A stretch of DNA of 64,000 nt, from positions 661,706 through 725,705 of the forward strand of contig NW_026705404.1 of assembly GCF_029867415.1 (NCBI RefSeq). Reading direction: 5' to 3'. The position numbers were made by a program, and so were the translations under genes. This document shows positions 33,506 to 45,800 of this stretch, one piece after another (position 1 is the first letter of the stretch; every line of letters starts with the position of its first letter). Source of the DNA: Vicia villosa (lineage: Eukaryota; Streptophyta; Magnoliopsida; Fabales; Fabaceae). The notes under the pieces are model-generated. The model ran no database searches, had not been told where the DNA came from, and saw only the letters and a program-made list of their open reading frames with translations.

Positions 33506-36500
33506 TGTCATACCCCAAATTTTGACTCTAAGATCCTATATCATTCATATCCCAATCATTAATCAAGAGCTTCACTTGGAAGTTTTGTTTGTGGTGTTGC
33601 ACTCACCTCATCAATAAGAGGGACCATCAAGCACCAATGATTGTTTATCTTGTATGCATATTATACTAACCCAAATACTAAAAATATTGCTTTGTTTCTT
33701 TGTAGGCTTTTGTTTTGTAGGTACCCAGCCAAGACATGCAATAAACAAGGCATTCTTCACATTTTGGACTGATGAAATCGATTTCCCCACTGGGTAAATC
33801 GATTTCCCTGCAGCAATATTCAACAAAATCACATTCTGGACAGCATGAAATCGATTTCCCTCCTAGGTAAATCGATTTCCCTAGTGTATTTTGCGCCAAA
33901 TTCTCTTCTGGAACAGTATGAAATCGATTTCACTCCTGGGCAAATCGATTTCCTTAAGGCAAAATTCAAAAAAATATAAGGAGGGAAGCTTGACATCATT
34001 TTGGCACCTTTTTCTTTGATCATTTTTGTCATTTTATCAATTTTCCACCTCATCAAAATTAACCCCTTCATTAAACCCACTTAAACCTCATTTTACCATT
34101 CTTACCATTTAAATGCCACTTTAATTACCAATTAAACACAAGTTAATTACCAAACACAAAAAGACCAAACTACCACTACTCTTGCTCCAATTCTATAAAT
34201 AGAGACTTCTACTCTCTCATTTCACAAGCTTTGAGAGCCAAAAAACCCCTTGCAATTTCTCTTCTCATCCCTACCAAATTCACCAAAGCTCTTTGTTCTT
34301 TCATAAAGTTTGTGAGTCACACCTTGAACCTCACAAACTTTGAGCTAAGCCACCTTTCATTTCACTCTTTTTTTCTTCAATTGTTGAGAGATCAAGATTT
34401 GTGTTAGTGATTATTGAAGTGGATCTAAGTTTTGTTCAAGAATTGGTAATTTTCATCATCCTTTTTCATCTACCATAATGTGGTTCTTTTGTGCTTGTAT
34501 GTGATGCATCTTTGATGCTATATTGATGATATTTGCTGGTTTTGCGATGGAAAATTCGTGCTCCAATTGATATGTGATCATAAGGTGTTTGTATATTTGT
34601 TCAAATCAAGTTTCATGTCTTTAAATGATGTTTTTGCTGAAATTTACACTGATGAAATCGATTTCCTTAAGGCTGAAATCGATTTCATGCTGTACGTAAC
34701 TTGTTTTTTTGAAAACTGCACTATGGAAATCGATTTCCCCCTGCATGAAATCGATTTCCTGCTGGCAGAATGTGGTTTTTTGCCTTTTTTATGCTTGTTT
34801 TGGTTTCCTTCTTCCTCCACTTCATTAATATCATTGGATCTAGGATGTTGATAGGTTTGAAATGACCAAATCCATAATATTAGATGAATGATATTAATGA
34901 TAGTGTGAGTTGATTATCTTTTATGTTTTTTATCTTCTTCTTCTCTTTTTTTTCTTTTGATCGATGAAAGTCTTAATACTTTGAGAATTCTTATGGATTC
35001 TTAGTAAAGACTAGATCGTTACCTATTTTCTTTTCGTGCGGTATTGCTTTCGGAGAATGATCTACATATCATTTCTCTCGCATGCATTAGCACATAAAGT
35101 TTTGACCGGCCTCGTTGTAGGGTGATTTCTACATAAATCACTTGGCGATCTGCTTAACATAGCGCAATATTTCGTGTCCCGATTAAAAAAGATCAAATAT
35201 GGAAGAGAATTGTATGCGGTTGATTTAAGACTTATGGAAATTTATCGTGTAGTCGCTATGATTCTATCAAGCTTCTGATAAGTTTCCATCAAATTTAAAT
35301 CCGAGAACATCCTTCACTCACCATCGATCTTTCTTACTAACTTTGATAACATACTTGACAAGTTTCAAGATGGTTATCTTTAACATCTAACAACTAACTT
35401 TAATTTCCGCACTTTATTATACCGCTCTTTATATTTCTCACTTTATCGCTTTATTTTATCATTTCATCATATTTACATTCCGCTATTTTTCCTTTGTCCA
35501 TTTGGACATTTATATTCCGCTATTTTCTCTTTGTCCATTTGGACATATGTTTATGTTTCCGCCATTTTCTCTTTGTCCACTTGGACCATACTTTACTTTT
35601 ATGCTAAAACACTAATAAACAACAAAAATCTAAAAAACACTTAAGGCTCTCTTTTGGACTATTGGTTACTATCCCTAGCATTTTGGAGATTCGGACTTAT
35701 GGACTTAGTGCCTCTGGACCCTTATTCTGTTGTTACTCTGCTGTTATTCTGTCTGTCTGGCATTGGATTGTTGTCTGTTTGTATGTGCAGGTATTTCCTT
35801 GAAAGCCCTTGATGATTAATTCCAAGGCATCGATATAAGGATTTTACCCGAAAACAGCCGTTACTCTGCCCGATTTTCGTCAGAATTTTAATGTGCTTAA
35901 TGCAAAGTGGTGCTAAGATAATAAGTTCATCTGGATCCCCAAGTGATAATGTTGGTTTAGTATTGATATTCCAAAGGATGGGAAATCTACCTTGACTCAC
36001 AATGTCAAGTGTTGGCTTCTTATTTCGGTTAGACCGTTTCTTTCCTTAGCTTTTATTTTACGCAATAGGATAGCCTCTTCATCTCCTCCCATTCTTAAAT
36101 TTTCAAAATCTTCTCCCTTTTTCAAAAACCTTCTTATGTTTGCAAACCTTTTCAAAACCTTTTTCTTAAAAATATCTTTCGCCCTTAGTGGCCTTTTCCT
36201 CTTTTTTTCAAAAGTTTAGACACTATTAATTGTCGAAACGAGTGGTTATACCCCACGATTTTGAAATTGATTGATATAATGAGATCTTTTCCGCGTGAGA
36301 GAGCTAGTGGCATACTTGTTGATTTTATCCGAGTTGGAGCCCTTCTTTCATTTGTGATGCAAAGAACTCATTTGTTCTCATGCTCAAGATCAATGGCTGA
36401 GTATTTCTCTCCGACGACGATAAAGTGTTTATTTGTTTTTTTTCTTTAAAAATGTTTTCCCTTTAAGCGGAACTACATTAGCTCTGACTTCTCCATTGCA

Positions 36501-36818
36501 CCGAGGAGGTATGTAGGCACAAAGCTTAACGCTTTGCCGAGCTTATTTTAAAAATAAAACAAACCCTTTTTTTAGCACACACGACACAGATTTTCAAAAA
36601 GGTTCCTGTGGAGTACCACAGATATGAGGGGTGCTTTAAACCTTCCCCTCATATAATCAACACCCGTACCTGAGATCTCTTTCTTGTTTTAAAAACAAAA
36701 CTTTGGGTTTTCGTTCTTTTCCCTTTTCCTTTGAAAAAATAAAGCGCGGTGGCGATTTCAAACGAAATATTGAGTCGAGTCAATTCCATGGCTTCGGTCT
36801 CAGATTTTCCCCGCTACA
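33506..36818 (+). repeat. Ogre 5' LTR
   Basis: 3313 bp. TATA box CTATAAATAGAGA at 34193-34205. Five pairs of the palindrome GAAATCGATTTC lie at 33774-33950 and 34654-34756. Open frames inside it are not genes; similar ones recur in the 3' LTR. Confidence 0.92.
33774..33953. repeat. Three palindrome pairs upstream of the LTR TATA box
   Basis: ATCGAT cores lie at 33777/33798, 33850/33871 and 33923/33944: each pair is 21 bp apart and pairs repeat every 73 bp. The full palindrome is GAAATCGATTTC at the left member; the right member usually starts AAATCG. Two more pairs (34657/34678 and 34729/34750, 72 bp apart) lie downstream of the TATA box. Confidence 0.9.
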
Positions 36819-36824
36819 GAAAAA

Positions 36825-36842
36825 TGGCGACTTCACTGGGGA
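36825..36842 (+). other. Ogre primer-binding site
   Basis: TGGCGACTTCACTGGGGA lies six bases after the 5' LTR. Ogre elements are reported to use a tRNA-Arg primer; the match to a tRNA 3' end was not checked here. Confidence 0.65.
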
Positions 36843-37616
36843 TCCAGTTTTAAGTGTGTTAAGCCTATTTTTGTTTATCTGTGTGCTTTATCTGTATATA
36901 TTGTTGTGTGCATTGTTTGTTTGTTTTTTCTTTTTTTTCTTTTTGGTGCTCGATGGTTCCTCTATGATGAGATAAAGTTCTAACCCGAACTTTGGTGAGT
37001 AACTTGAGATAGGAGGTGGTAAGACCAATAGTCGCATGTCAGGAGCAATCCTTACCATGAGCGTCATATGGTGGAACCCCAATCAGTGGAGGCCTCATGG
37101 AAGGTAGTAGAGGTTGTTACGAACCATCATGATAACGCTATTACTTTCAATAGTGAGTGTCCGTAGAAGCTGAATGGCCTAGAACCTTTTTAACCCATCT
37201 AAGCCTTTTTAGGATGTAGTGCAGAAACAAGATCAAGTACCAATTTGAGCTTGTTGTCATGCGATACTACGCTCAGACGAGGTCTTTTTAGGTATATTAT
37301 TGGCGCCCATGAGCAATTGTGCGTGCCGGTAATATCTGATAGAAGATTGAAAACTCTGGGAACCTTTGTAGAACCCGATCGGCAGGTACAAAATTCCTTA
37401 GAACACACCTTGTGGGATGGGTAGACCCATGGCTCCATGCTCGTGACGTCGAACCTTTGAACCTGGTTTGTGTGATTTTGTGTGACTTGTTGTGATCTTG
37501 TGTGCTCTTGATTGTGGTTGATGCATAAACCATGCATTCATGCATTCATAAAAATGACAATCACAAATGGTTTTCAAGGAACTTAGAGACATTTTTTTGT
37601 AAACATCACAGGTACC
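36843..37616 (+). other. Ogre 5' untranslated region
   Basis: No gene. It ends with a pyrimidine-rich tract and ACATCACAG just before the ORF1 ATG, which could be a splice acceptor for a leader intron. Confidence 0.5.
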
Positions 37617-39146
37617 ATGGATCAAAAGAGAAGCATCAAGAAGTACACTTTCAGGAATTCAAGTGCAAAGGAATTGAAAGAGCTAGCAACTTTGGTTCCT
37701 AATCTTGACAACTTCAAAAACCATTATGGGAAATTGATCTCTATCTTGAAGACCAAAGTGGAAAAAGGGATTCTTGAGACTCTGGTGCTGTTTTATGACT
37801 CGGTCTATCATTGTTTCACCTTTCCGAATTACCAACTTATGCCCACTTTGGAGGAGTATTCTTATTGGATTGGTTTGCCAGTTACGAATGACATACCGTT
37901 TAGTGGTCTGGAGAAAGAGCCTCAGGTTGATGAGATAGCAGAGCTTCTTCATTTGAAGATATCAGATGTGAAAGCAAACATGACCAAAAAAGGAGGAATT
38001 TGGGGGTTGACTTCTAAGTTCTTGATTGGAAAGGCTTCTATGTTGGCTAGTAAAGGAAGCATGATTGCTTTTGAGACATTTTTGGCCTTGCTCATCTATG
38101 GTTTGATACTCTTTCCTAACATTGACAATTTTGTCGATGTTAATGCTATTCGGATCTTCATGATTGGGAATCCTGTACCTACTTTGCTTGGGGATACTTA
38201 TCATTCCATTCACCATAGGAATGATAAGAAAGGTGGACTTATCAACTGTTGCACTCCTTTGCTCTATAAGTGGTTTATTTCGCACTTACCTCAAGCTAAG
38301 AATTTCTTGAACAATCCTTATGGTCTCTCATGGTCTCAGAAGATCATGCCTCTTACTAATGGGAATATCCATTGGTACAATCCTGCTTATGACATTGGTG
38401 AGATTATTGATCGTTGTGGAGAATTCCCTAATGTACCTCTTCTTGGTATACAAAGAGGAATTACCTACAACCCCATTCTTGCAAGGCGTCAATTTTGCTA
38501 CCCCATGAAGGAGCGACCCGCTAGTATTCTTGTGTCAGGAATCTTCTATCTTAATCAAGATGGAAATTCAGATATGAGAAATCGGTTTGTGCGTGCTTGG
38601 CACCATATTGATAGGAAGAGACATTTGGGAACGAAACAATGTGTTGCTCTCAAGGACTACACTGATTGGGTTCAAGCTAGAGCTCACACGTTTCAGATGC
38701 CTTATTTACTCGAGGAGCCTTCTCTACTCATTACTCTACCTTTGTCTTCCACTACTCCTGTTGAAAGTAATGAGGAGCATCTAGAGCTCGTGGCTAAGAT
38801 GAGATTGGAAAGAGATGCTTGGGAGAAGAAGTTTTATGCTTTGGAAGTGGAGAATAAAGAGTTGAAGATACATTTGAAAGAAAAGGATGAAATGCTTGAT
38901 ATCCAAGATGGTTGGTTGATGGAAAAGGATGATCAGATTCGTCATCAAGAAGAGCTACTTCAACAACATGGTGAAAAGCGAAAGAGACAACAAGAAGATT
39001 CAGTTGCATGGAAGGAAGTTGCTGATAAGTTGTTGGTCGAGAATGCTCATTTGAAGGTCTTTTATGAAGATGAGTTGGAGAAGCTCCGTAGGAAGCTGCA
39101 GAGAGGAGTTGGATCTTCGTCAGAAGTGTTCCCTTCTAGTTTCTAG
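37617..39146 (+). CDS. Ogre ORF1 protein, intact, 509 residues
   Basis: This is the extra ORF found upstream of gag in Ogre elements; its job is unknown. Residues 1 to about 385 form a globular part with MPTLEEYSYWIGLPV (81-95), a hydrophobic FLALLIYGLILFPN stretch near 155-168 and an RNRFVRAWHHIDRK block near 321-334. As I recall, databases label such proteins DUF7745, a relative of the plant mobile domain; this was not checked. Residues about 390-500 are rich in Glu/Lys/Leu heptads and should form a coiled coil. There are no stops, unlike the ORFs that follow. Confidence 0.75.
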   Translation: MDQKRSIKKYTFRNSSAKELKELATLVPNLDNFKNHYGKLISILKTKVEKGILETLVLFYDSVYHCFTFPNYQLMPTLEEYSYWIGLPVTNDIPFSGLEKEPQVDEIAELLHLKISDVKANMTKKGGIWGLTSKFLIGKASMLASKGSMIAFETFLALLIYGLILFPNIDNFVDVNAIRIFMIGNPVPTLLGDTYHSIHHRNDKKGGLINCCTPLLYKWFISHLPQAKNFLNNPYGLSWSQKIMPLTNGNIHWYNPAYDIGEIIDRCGEFPNVPLLGIQRGITYNPILARRQFCYPMKERPASILVSGIFYLNQDGNSDMRNRFVRAWHHIDRKRHLGTKQCVALKDYTDWVQARAHTFQMPYLLEEPSLLITLPLSSTTPVESNEEHLELVAKMRLERDAWEKKFYALEVENKELKIHLKEKDEMLDIQDGWLMEKDDQIRHQEELLQQHGEKRKRQQEDSVAWKEVADKLLVENAHLKVFYEDELEKLRRKLQRGVGSSSEVFPSSF

Positions 39147-39431
39147 TTTTTCCTTTATTTTGTAATTTTGTAATTTTGGATCTTTGAATCCTTTTGTAAG
39201 CTTTTCTATTATTAATGAAGAATGTTGTTATGTTGTTTTTGCTAATGTTTACAATCAATGTCTTAAAGTTCCTTGAAAACCAATAATAAAAATCATTTGC
39301 ATTGCATTTCATGCATCATTCCGCATTATTGGTCTTGCTTCCGAGAGTATTCCTGATGTATTATTCAGTGTTCTTCATACAGAATCAAGCTGTCTCACCG
39401 GTATAATACTCGAGCTAACTGCAAGAAGAAA
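39147..39431 (+). other. Spacer between Ogre ORF1 and gag
   Basis: Non-coding; AT-rich, with TAATTTTGTAATTTTG-like runs near 39160. I see no promoter or IRES-like signal that can be named. Confidence 0.4.
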
Positions 39432-42400
39432 ATGGAAGGTCTTGAACAAGAGAATCGTGAGCTACGCGAAGAGGTTGTTACTTTGAGATCTGATGTGGAT
39501 CGTCTCACTGCTCTGGTTGAGACATTGATGGCTAATCAGAATCAGAATCAAGTTCCTCCTCCCAATGCCCAAGCTCAGGGTCAGACCACTGTGATTTCTG
39601 AAATTGCTGCTGCAACAATTCCTGATGTTCCTGTTGGTGCTACTCAGCAACGTATGCCTAATGGATATCCCTGGGGCATGCCTGAAGGTTATTTATCTGT
39701 TCCTGAGATGACTCGTCCGTTGACTCCTGTTATGGTCAACACATCTCCTATTGTTCATACTGGTCCTTTTGTCCCAGAGCCCATTTATGATGCTGCTCCA
39801 AGTGAAATTCATGACAGAATGGATGGTTTCCAAGATCAGTTTGAAGAACTGCAGAAAGAAATGAAAGCCCTGCGTGGGAAAGAACTGTTTGGAAAGAATG
39901 TGCATGATCTTTGCCTTGTTCCCAATGTGAAAGTACCTGCTAAGTTCAAGTTGCCTGAATTTGAGAAATATAAAGGAAACTCCTGCCCTCAGGCACATCT
40001 GGTGATGTATGTAAGGAAGATGTCCACTCACACTGATGATCAACGTCTGTTGATCCATTATTTCCAAGACAATTTGACTGGAGCTGCTTCTAAGTGGTAT
40101 ATGGGCCTTGATAGCACCCATATTCGCACTTTTAATGACTTGGCTGAAGCGTTTGTGAAGCAATATAAGTATAATATGGACATGGCTCCTGATAGAGATC
40201 AATTACGAGCTATGATGCAGAAAGAGAAGGAATCCTTCAAGGAATATGCTCAGAGATGGCGTGAGGTTGCCGCCCTAGTGATTCCTCCGATGGAAGAGAA
40301 AGAGATGACTAATATTTTCCTTAAGACTATTGGTCCGTTTTACTATGAGAAGATGATTGCAAGTGCTCCTGTAGACTTCACCGAAATGGTGGGTATGGGT
40401 GTCAGGTTTGAAGAAGTTGTGCGAGAAGGTCGTCTGGTTCGGAATGACAATTCGTCTGGTGGTGCGAAGAAGTATGGTTCTTCATTCTAGAAGAAGAAGG
40501 AATCAGATGCTAATGCTGTTTCTCATGGGAGGAATAGTCGATTCAGAAATCAATCTCAACAAGTGGCGTTAGTAACTCCTGTTGTGAATTCAGTGCCTGT
40601 AGCTCCTGTTAATCAACAACCAGCAAGGCGGAATCCGTATCCTCGAGTTAATATTGATCATATCCCTATGGCATACACTGAACTGTATCCTGCTCTAATT
40701 CATAAGAAGTTGGTTCAACCAAGGTCACCACCTCCTGTTCTAGAGAAACTCCCTTGGTGGTACAAAGTTGATGCCACTTGTGCTTTTCATCAGAATGCTC
40801 CTGGGCATGATTTGGAAAACTGTTGGTCCCTGAAGAATGAAGTTCAGAGATTGGTCCGTTCGGGTATGCTTTCCTTCCGTGATATTGGCCCAAATGTGCA
40901 GAACAACCCGTTGCCAACTCATGAAGTGTCTGCTGTGAATATGGTGCATGGATGCCCTGGGAAGTATAAGATTTATCGTGTGGAACACATCAGAGGATCA
41001 TTGGTAGAGATGCATGCCACTCTGTGTGAATACAGTCATTATGAGCATAATCATGCTGCTTGTAGGATTTGTTCAGTTAATCCTCGAGGGTGTTATATTG
41101 TGAGAAGAGATTTACAAGAGATGATAGATCAAAGGCTCATCGAGATTCTGAGGGATAGAGATGAAAATGATGTCAATGTGATTGAACCATGCTTTGAAAT
41201 CCCGGAATGTGTAGAGATTGGTTATTATGGCAAAGCTGCTGTAGAACCTCTTGTGATATGTTTGCCTGGATCTGTACCTTATAGTTCTGACAAAGCTGTA
41301 CCCTACAGATACAATGCCACCATGCTGGAAGCTAGAAAAGAAGTTGAGATTAAGCCTCTGTCTTCTGTTCAGAATATAGCAGATGTTAGTAGAGTGACTA
41401 GAAGCGGACGAGTTTTTACTTAACCCCAAACAGTTGTGGATGTCCAGAGGAATCCTACTCAAGTGCCTGTGAACAATAATGATGCGACAAAAGTGAATGC
41501 TGGATCATCTTCAGGAAAAGAAATGGATGAGATTTTGAAGCTTATCAAGATGAGTGATTATAAGATTGTGGATCAGTTGCATCGCACTCCGTACAAGATC
41601 TCTATAATGGAGCTGCTGACAAGTTCTCCTGCTCATAGGGATTCTTTGATGAAAATACTTGATCAAGCCTTTGTGGATCATGATGTGACGCTGGATCAGT
41701 TTAATGGGGTTGTGAGTAATATCACTGCATGTAACAATCTGAGCTTCAGTGATGAAGATTTGCCTGAGGAAGGGAGAAATCATAATTTGGCTTTGCACAT
41801 CTCTGTCAGTTGCAAAGAGGACTCAATGTCCAATGTGTTGATCGATACTGGTTCGTCGCTGAATGTCATGCCGAAATCTACTCTTGCTAAGCTGTCTTAT
41901 GGTGGCACACCAATGAGATTTAGTAATGTGATTGTCAAGGCTTTTGATGGATCGAAGAAATCAGTGGTTGGAGAGGTTGATTTGCCTATTGGTATTGGAC
42001 CATTTGTCTTCAAGATTACTTTTCAAGTGATGGACATTTTCCCTGCATATAGTTGCTTATTGGGACGCCCATGGATCCATGAGGCTGGGGCAGTTACTTC
42101 GACTCTCCACCAAAAGTTGAAATTTGTGAAAGATGGAAAGATGGTTGTTGTGAATGGAGAACAAGCTTTGCTGATTAGTCATCTCTCTTCGTTTCGTACC
42201 ATAGAGGCTGATGAAGTAGTCATTGGAACTGCATTCCAAGCCCTGTCTGTTAATGATTAATTCAAAAAGGATGAATTTTCCATTGCCTCCTTCAAAGATG
42301 CTCAACTGGTGGTTCAGAATGGACATTCAGGAGTCTGGGGACAAGTGGTGAGTTTGCAAGAGAACAAGAATAGAGCTGGTCTGGGATTTTCTGGCTCAGA

Positions 42401-42604
42401 CAAGTCTGTGATGAAGCCTGAATCTGCTTTTCGTCCTTATCAGGAGATGTTCCATAGTGCTGGGTTTCTACATCCGACTCCTCCATAAGTGAATGCAATT
42501 GTTGAAGACGAACCAGAGCCAGAAGTGCCAAACTTTGTGACCCATGGAAAGATGATTAAGAACTGGATCACCATTGACATTCCTGAGTGTACTCATGCTT
42601 CAAA
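39432..42604 (+). pseudogene. Ogre ORF2: gag-protease with four stops
   Basis: One frame runs throughout, broken by TAG at 40488, TAA at 41421, TAA at 42258 and TAA at 42486. An N-terminal coiled coil (QENRELREEVVTLRSDVDRL) leads to a gypsy gag core (KLPEFEKYKGNSCPQAHL near residue 174, then FQDNLTGAASKWYMGL). A Cys/His block (CAFHQNAPGHDLENC, about 40785-40830) follows, then an aspartic protease with VLIDTGSSLNV (Asp codon at 41844) and LLGRPWIH. Gag packages RNA and the protease cuts the polyprotein. The frame ends at a splice donor at 42605. Confidence 0.88.
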
Positions 42605-42873
42605 GTAATTTGCTTTTATGTTTTTCAAAAATCCTTTCATTCTGCCCAAGATGAAAGTGAAGTTGTTGGGGCTTTTTCCTGTTTGTTTTAAACATTAAAA
42701 TCATCAATAAAAGTCATTTTGTTTCTGCATATACATGCTTTTTTTATCTTTTTGCTTTTTCTGGAAAGTGGTAACACAAAAAACCTTAAAAATCGTTTTC
42801 ATTTGCCATAATCTGCACAATTACATGTTTACATATATCTTTCTTTTTCCTGAAATAATAATCACTTGTGCAG
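42605..42873 (+). other. Ogre intron between protease and RT
   Basis: A GTAATT donor at 42605 and a TTGTGCAG acceptor ending at 42873 bound 269 bp. Splicing joins HAS-K to LINKTVES in frame, removing the ORF2 terminator and the frame change. Such an intron is a known Ogre trait that sets the ratio of gag to pol. The exact borders are my prediction. Confidence 0.75.
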
Positions 42874-45800
42874 ATTAATCAATAAAACCGTTGAAAGTAA
42901 TGACCCTGCACCCTCTCCTAACTTCGAATGTCCTGTGTATGAGGCGGAAGAAGAGAGTGATGAATGTACTCTTGATGAGATTTCCCGACTGCTTGAGCAT
43001 GAGGAAGACACCATTCAGCCATATAAAGAGCCGTTAGAAGTCATCAACTTGGGTTCTGAAGAGGATAAGAAGGAAGTCAAGATTGGGGCACTGCTTAGTC
43101 AAGATGTTAAGAAGAGGATGGTAGAGCTTTTTAAAGAGTATGTTGACATTTTTGCGTGGTCCTACCAAGACATGCCTGGGTTGGACACATATATTGTGGA
43201 GCATCGTTTGCCGTTGAAACCTGAATGTCCTCCTGTCAAGCAAAAGCTGAGGAGAAGTCATCCTGAGATGGCGGAAAAGATTAAGAATGAGGTCTTGAAG
43301 CAGATAGACGCAGGTTTCCTTGTCACTTCTGTATATCCTCAATGGATTGCCAATATTATGCCTGTTCCGAAGAAAGACGGAAAAGTTCACATGTGTGTTG
43401 ATTATAGAGATTTGAACAAAGCCAGTCTGAAAGATGATTTTCCTCTACCTCACATTGATATGTTGGTAGATAGCACGGCAAAGTTTGAGGTTTTCTCTTT
43501 CATGGATGGTATTTCAGGATACAACCAGATTAAGATGGCACCTGAAAACATGGAAAAGACAACCTTTATTACGCCATGGGGGACATTCTGTTACAAAGTG
43601 ATGCCTTTTGGGTTGAAGAATGCTGGCGCGACGTATCAGAGGGTCATGACCACTCTTTTCCATGATATGATGCACAAAGAAATTGAGGTTTATGTGGATG
43701 GCATGATTGCCAAATCCCAGTCAGAGGAGGGGCACATGGAAGATCTGTTAAAGTTGTTTCAGCGTTTGAGAAAGTATCGTCTCCGCCTAAATCCAAACAA
43801 ATGTACTTTTGGTGTCCGTTCTGGAAAATTATTGGGTTTCATTGTCAGTCAGAGAGGAATTGAAGTAGATCCTGATAAAGTTAAAGCAATTCAGGAAATG
43901 CCAGCACCAAAGACTGAGAAACAAGTGAGAGGTTTCCTCGGACGTTTGAATTATATCTCCAGGTTCATTTCCAATATGACTGCTACCTGTGAGCCAATCT
44001 TTAAGTTGTTAAAGAAAAATCAGGGATGTGTGTGGAATGAAGATTGTCAGAAAGCTTTTGACAACATCAAAGAATATTTGCTTGAACCTCCCATTTTGCT
44101 CCCTCCAGCTGAGGGAAGGCCTTTGATTATGTACCTCATGGTACTTGAAAATTCAATGGGATGTGTGTTGGGTCAGCATGACGAGTCTGGTTGAAAAGAG
44201 TATGCAATATACTACCTTAGCAAAAAGTTTACCGAGTGCGAAACAAGATACTCGCCGCTTGAGAAAACTTCTTGTGCTTTGGTGTGGGCTGCTCGCCGAC
44301 TGAGACAGTATATGTTGAACCACACCACTCTATTGATTTCCAAAATGGATCCGATTAAGTATGTATTTGAGAAACCTGCATTAACTGGAAGGATCGCTCG
44401 CTGGCAAATTTTGTTATCAGAATATGATATTGAATATCGAGCTCAGAAAGTTGTGAAAGGAAGTGTGTTGGCAGAGTACCTCGCTCACCAACCAATTGAT
44501 GATCATCAATCTATCAGAATGGACTTCCCAGATGAAGATATAATGTATTTGAGATCTCAAGATTGGGATGAACCATTGCCAGAAGAAGGGCCAGATCCTG
44601 AATCCAAGTGGGGTTTAATTTTTGATGGAGCTTCTAATGTTCATGGCCATGGAATTGGCGCCATTATTGTCACTCCGCATGGGTCACATGTACCTTTCAC
44701 TGCAAGGATATGTTTTGATTGTACAAATAATATTGCTGAGTATGAAGCTTGCATCATGGGACTTGAAGAGGCCATTAATCTGAGAATTAAGATTGTTGAT
44801 GTTTATGGAGATTCTGCGCTTGTGATTAATCAGATTAAAGGAGAATGGGAAACTCGTCATCCTGGCTTGATCCCTTACAAAGATTACGCCAGAAGGCTAT
44901 TGACGTTTTTTAACAAAGTTGAATTCCACCACATCCCTCGAGATGAGAATCAGATGGCTGATGCATTAGCCACATTGTCCTCCATGTACAAAGTGAACTT
45001 TCATAATGAGGAACCTCATATTACAATCAGGCGTCTTGATAGACCTACCCATGTATTTGCAGTTGAGGAATCAACAGATGAAAAGCCTTGGTATTTCGAT
45101 ACTAAGCATTTTCTTCAGACTCAAGAATACCCACTTGGGGCATCAAATAAAGATAAGAAAACTTTGAGGAGATTGGCTGGCAGTTTCTTCATCAATGCTG
45201 ATGTTTTGTATAAAAGGAATTATGACATGGTTTTGCTCAGATGCGTGGATAGACACGAAGCAGACATGTTGATGCATGAAATCCATGAAGGTTCTTTTGG
45301 TACTCATGCCAATGGACATTCGATGGCTAAAAAGATGCTCATAGCAGGTTACTATTGGCTGACAATGGAATCTGATTGCTACAAGTTTGTAAAGAAGTGT
45401 CACAAGTGTCAGGTGTATGCTGACAAGATTCATGTGCCTCCGACACTTCTCAATGTTATTTCTTCTCCATGGCCTTTCTCTATGTGGGGTATCGATATGA
45501 TTGGCATGATTGAACCCAAGGCTTCAAACGGACATCGATTCATCCTGGTAGCCATCGATTACTTTACCAAGTGGGTAGAAGCTGCTTCATATGCTAATGT
45601 GACAAAGCAAGTTGTGGTCAGATTTATCAAGAACAACATCATCTGCAGATATGGTGTACCGAGCAAGATCATTACTGATAATGGCTCGAATCTGAACAAC
45701 AGCATGATGAGAGAACTGTGTGAAAGTTTCAAAATTGAACATCACAACTCTTCGCCTTATAGGCCCAAGATGAATGGAGCTGTTGAAGCAGCAAATAAGA

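Noticed and set aside
33611..34851. Open frames on both strands in the Ogre LTR reading repeated EIDF
   Set aside because: The palindrome GAAATCGATTTC codes EIDF on either strand; the 21-bp spacing keeps it in frame. They have no start, conservation or domain support.
36261..36975. Short genes in the Ogre LTR near 36.3-36.9 kb and 52.0-52.8 kb
   Set aside because: They recur in both LTRs with indels that shift frame, so they are LTR sequence; only the copia zinc-knuckle part right of 52597 is real coding.
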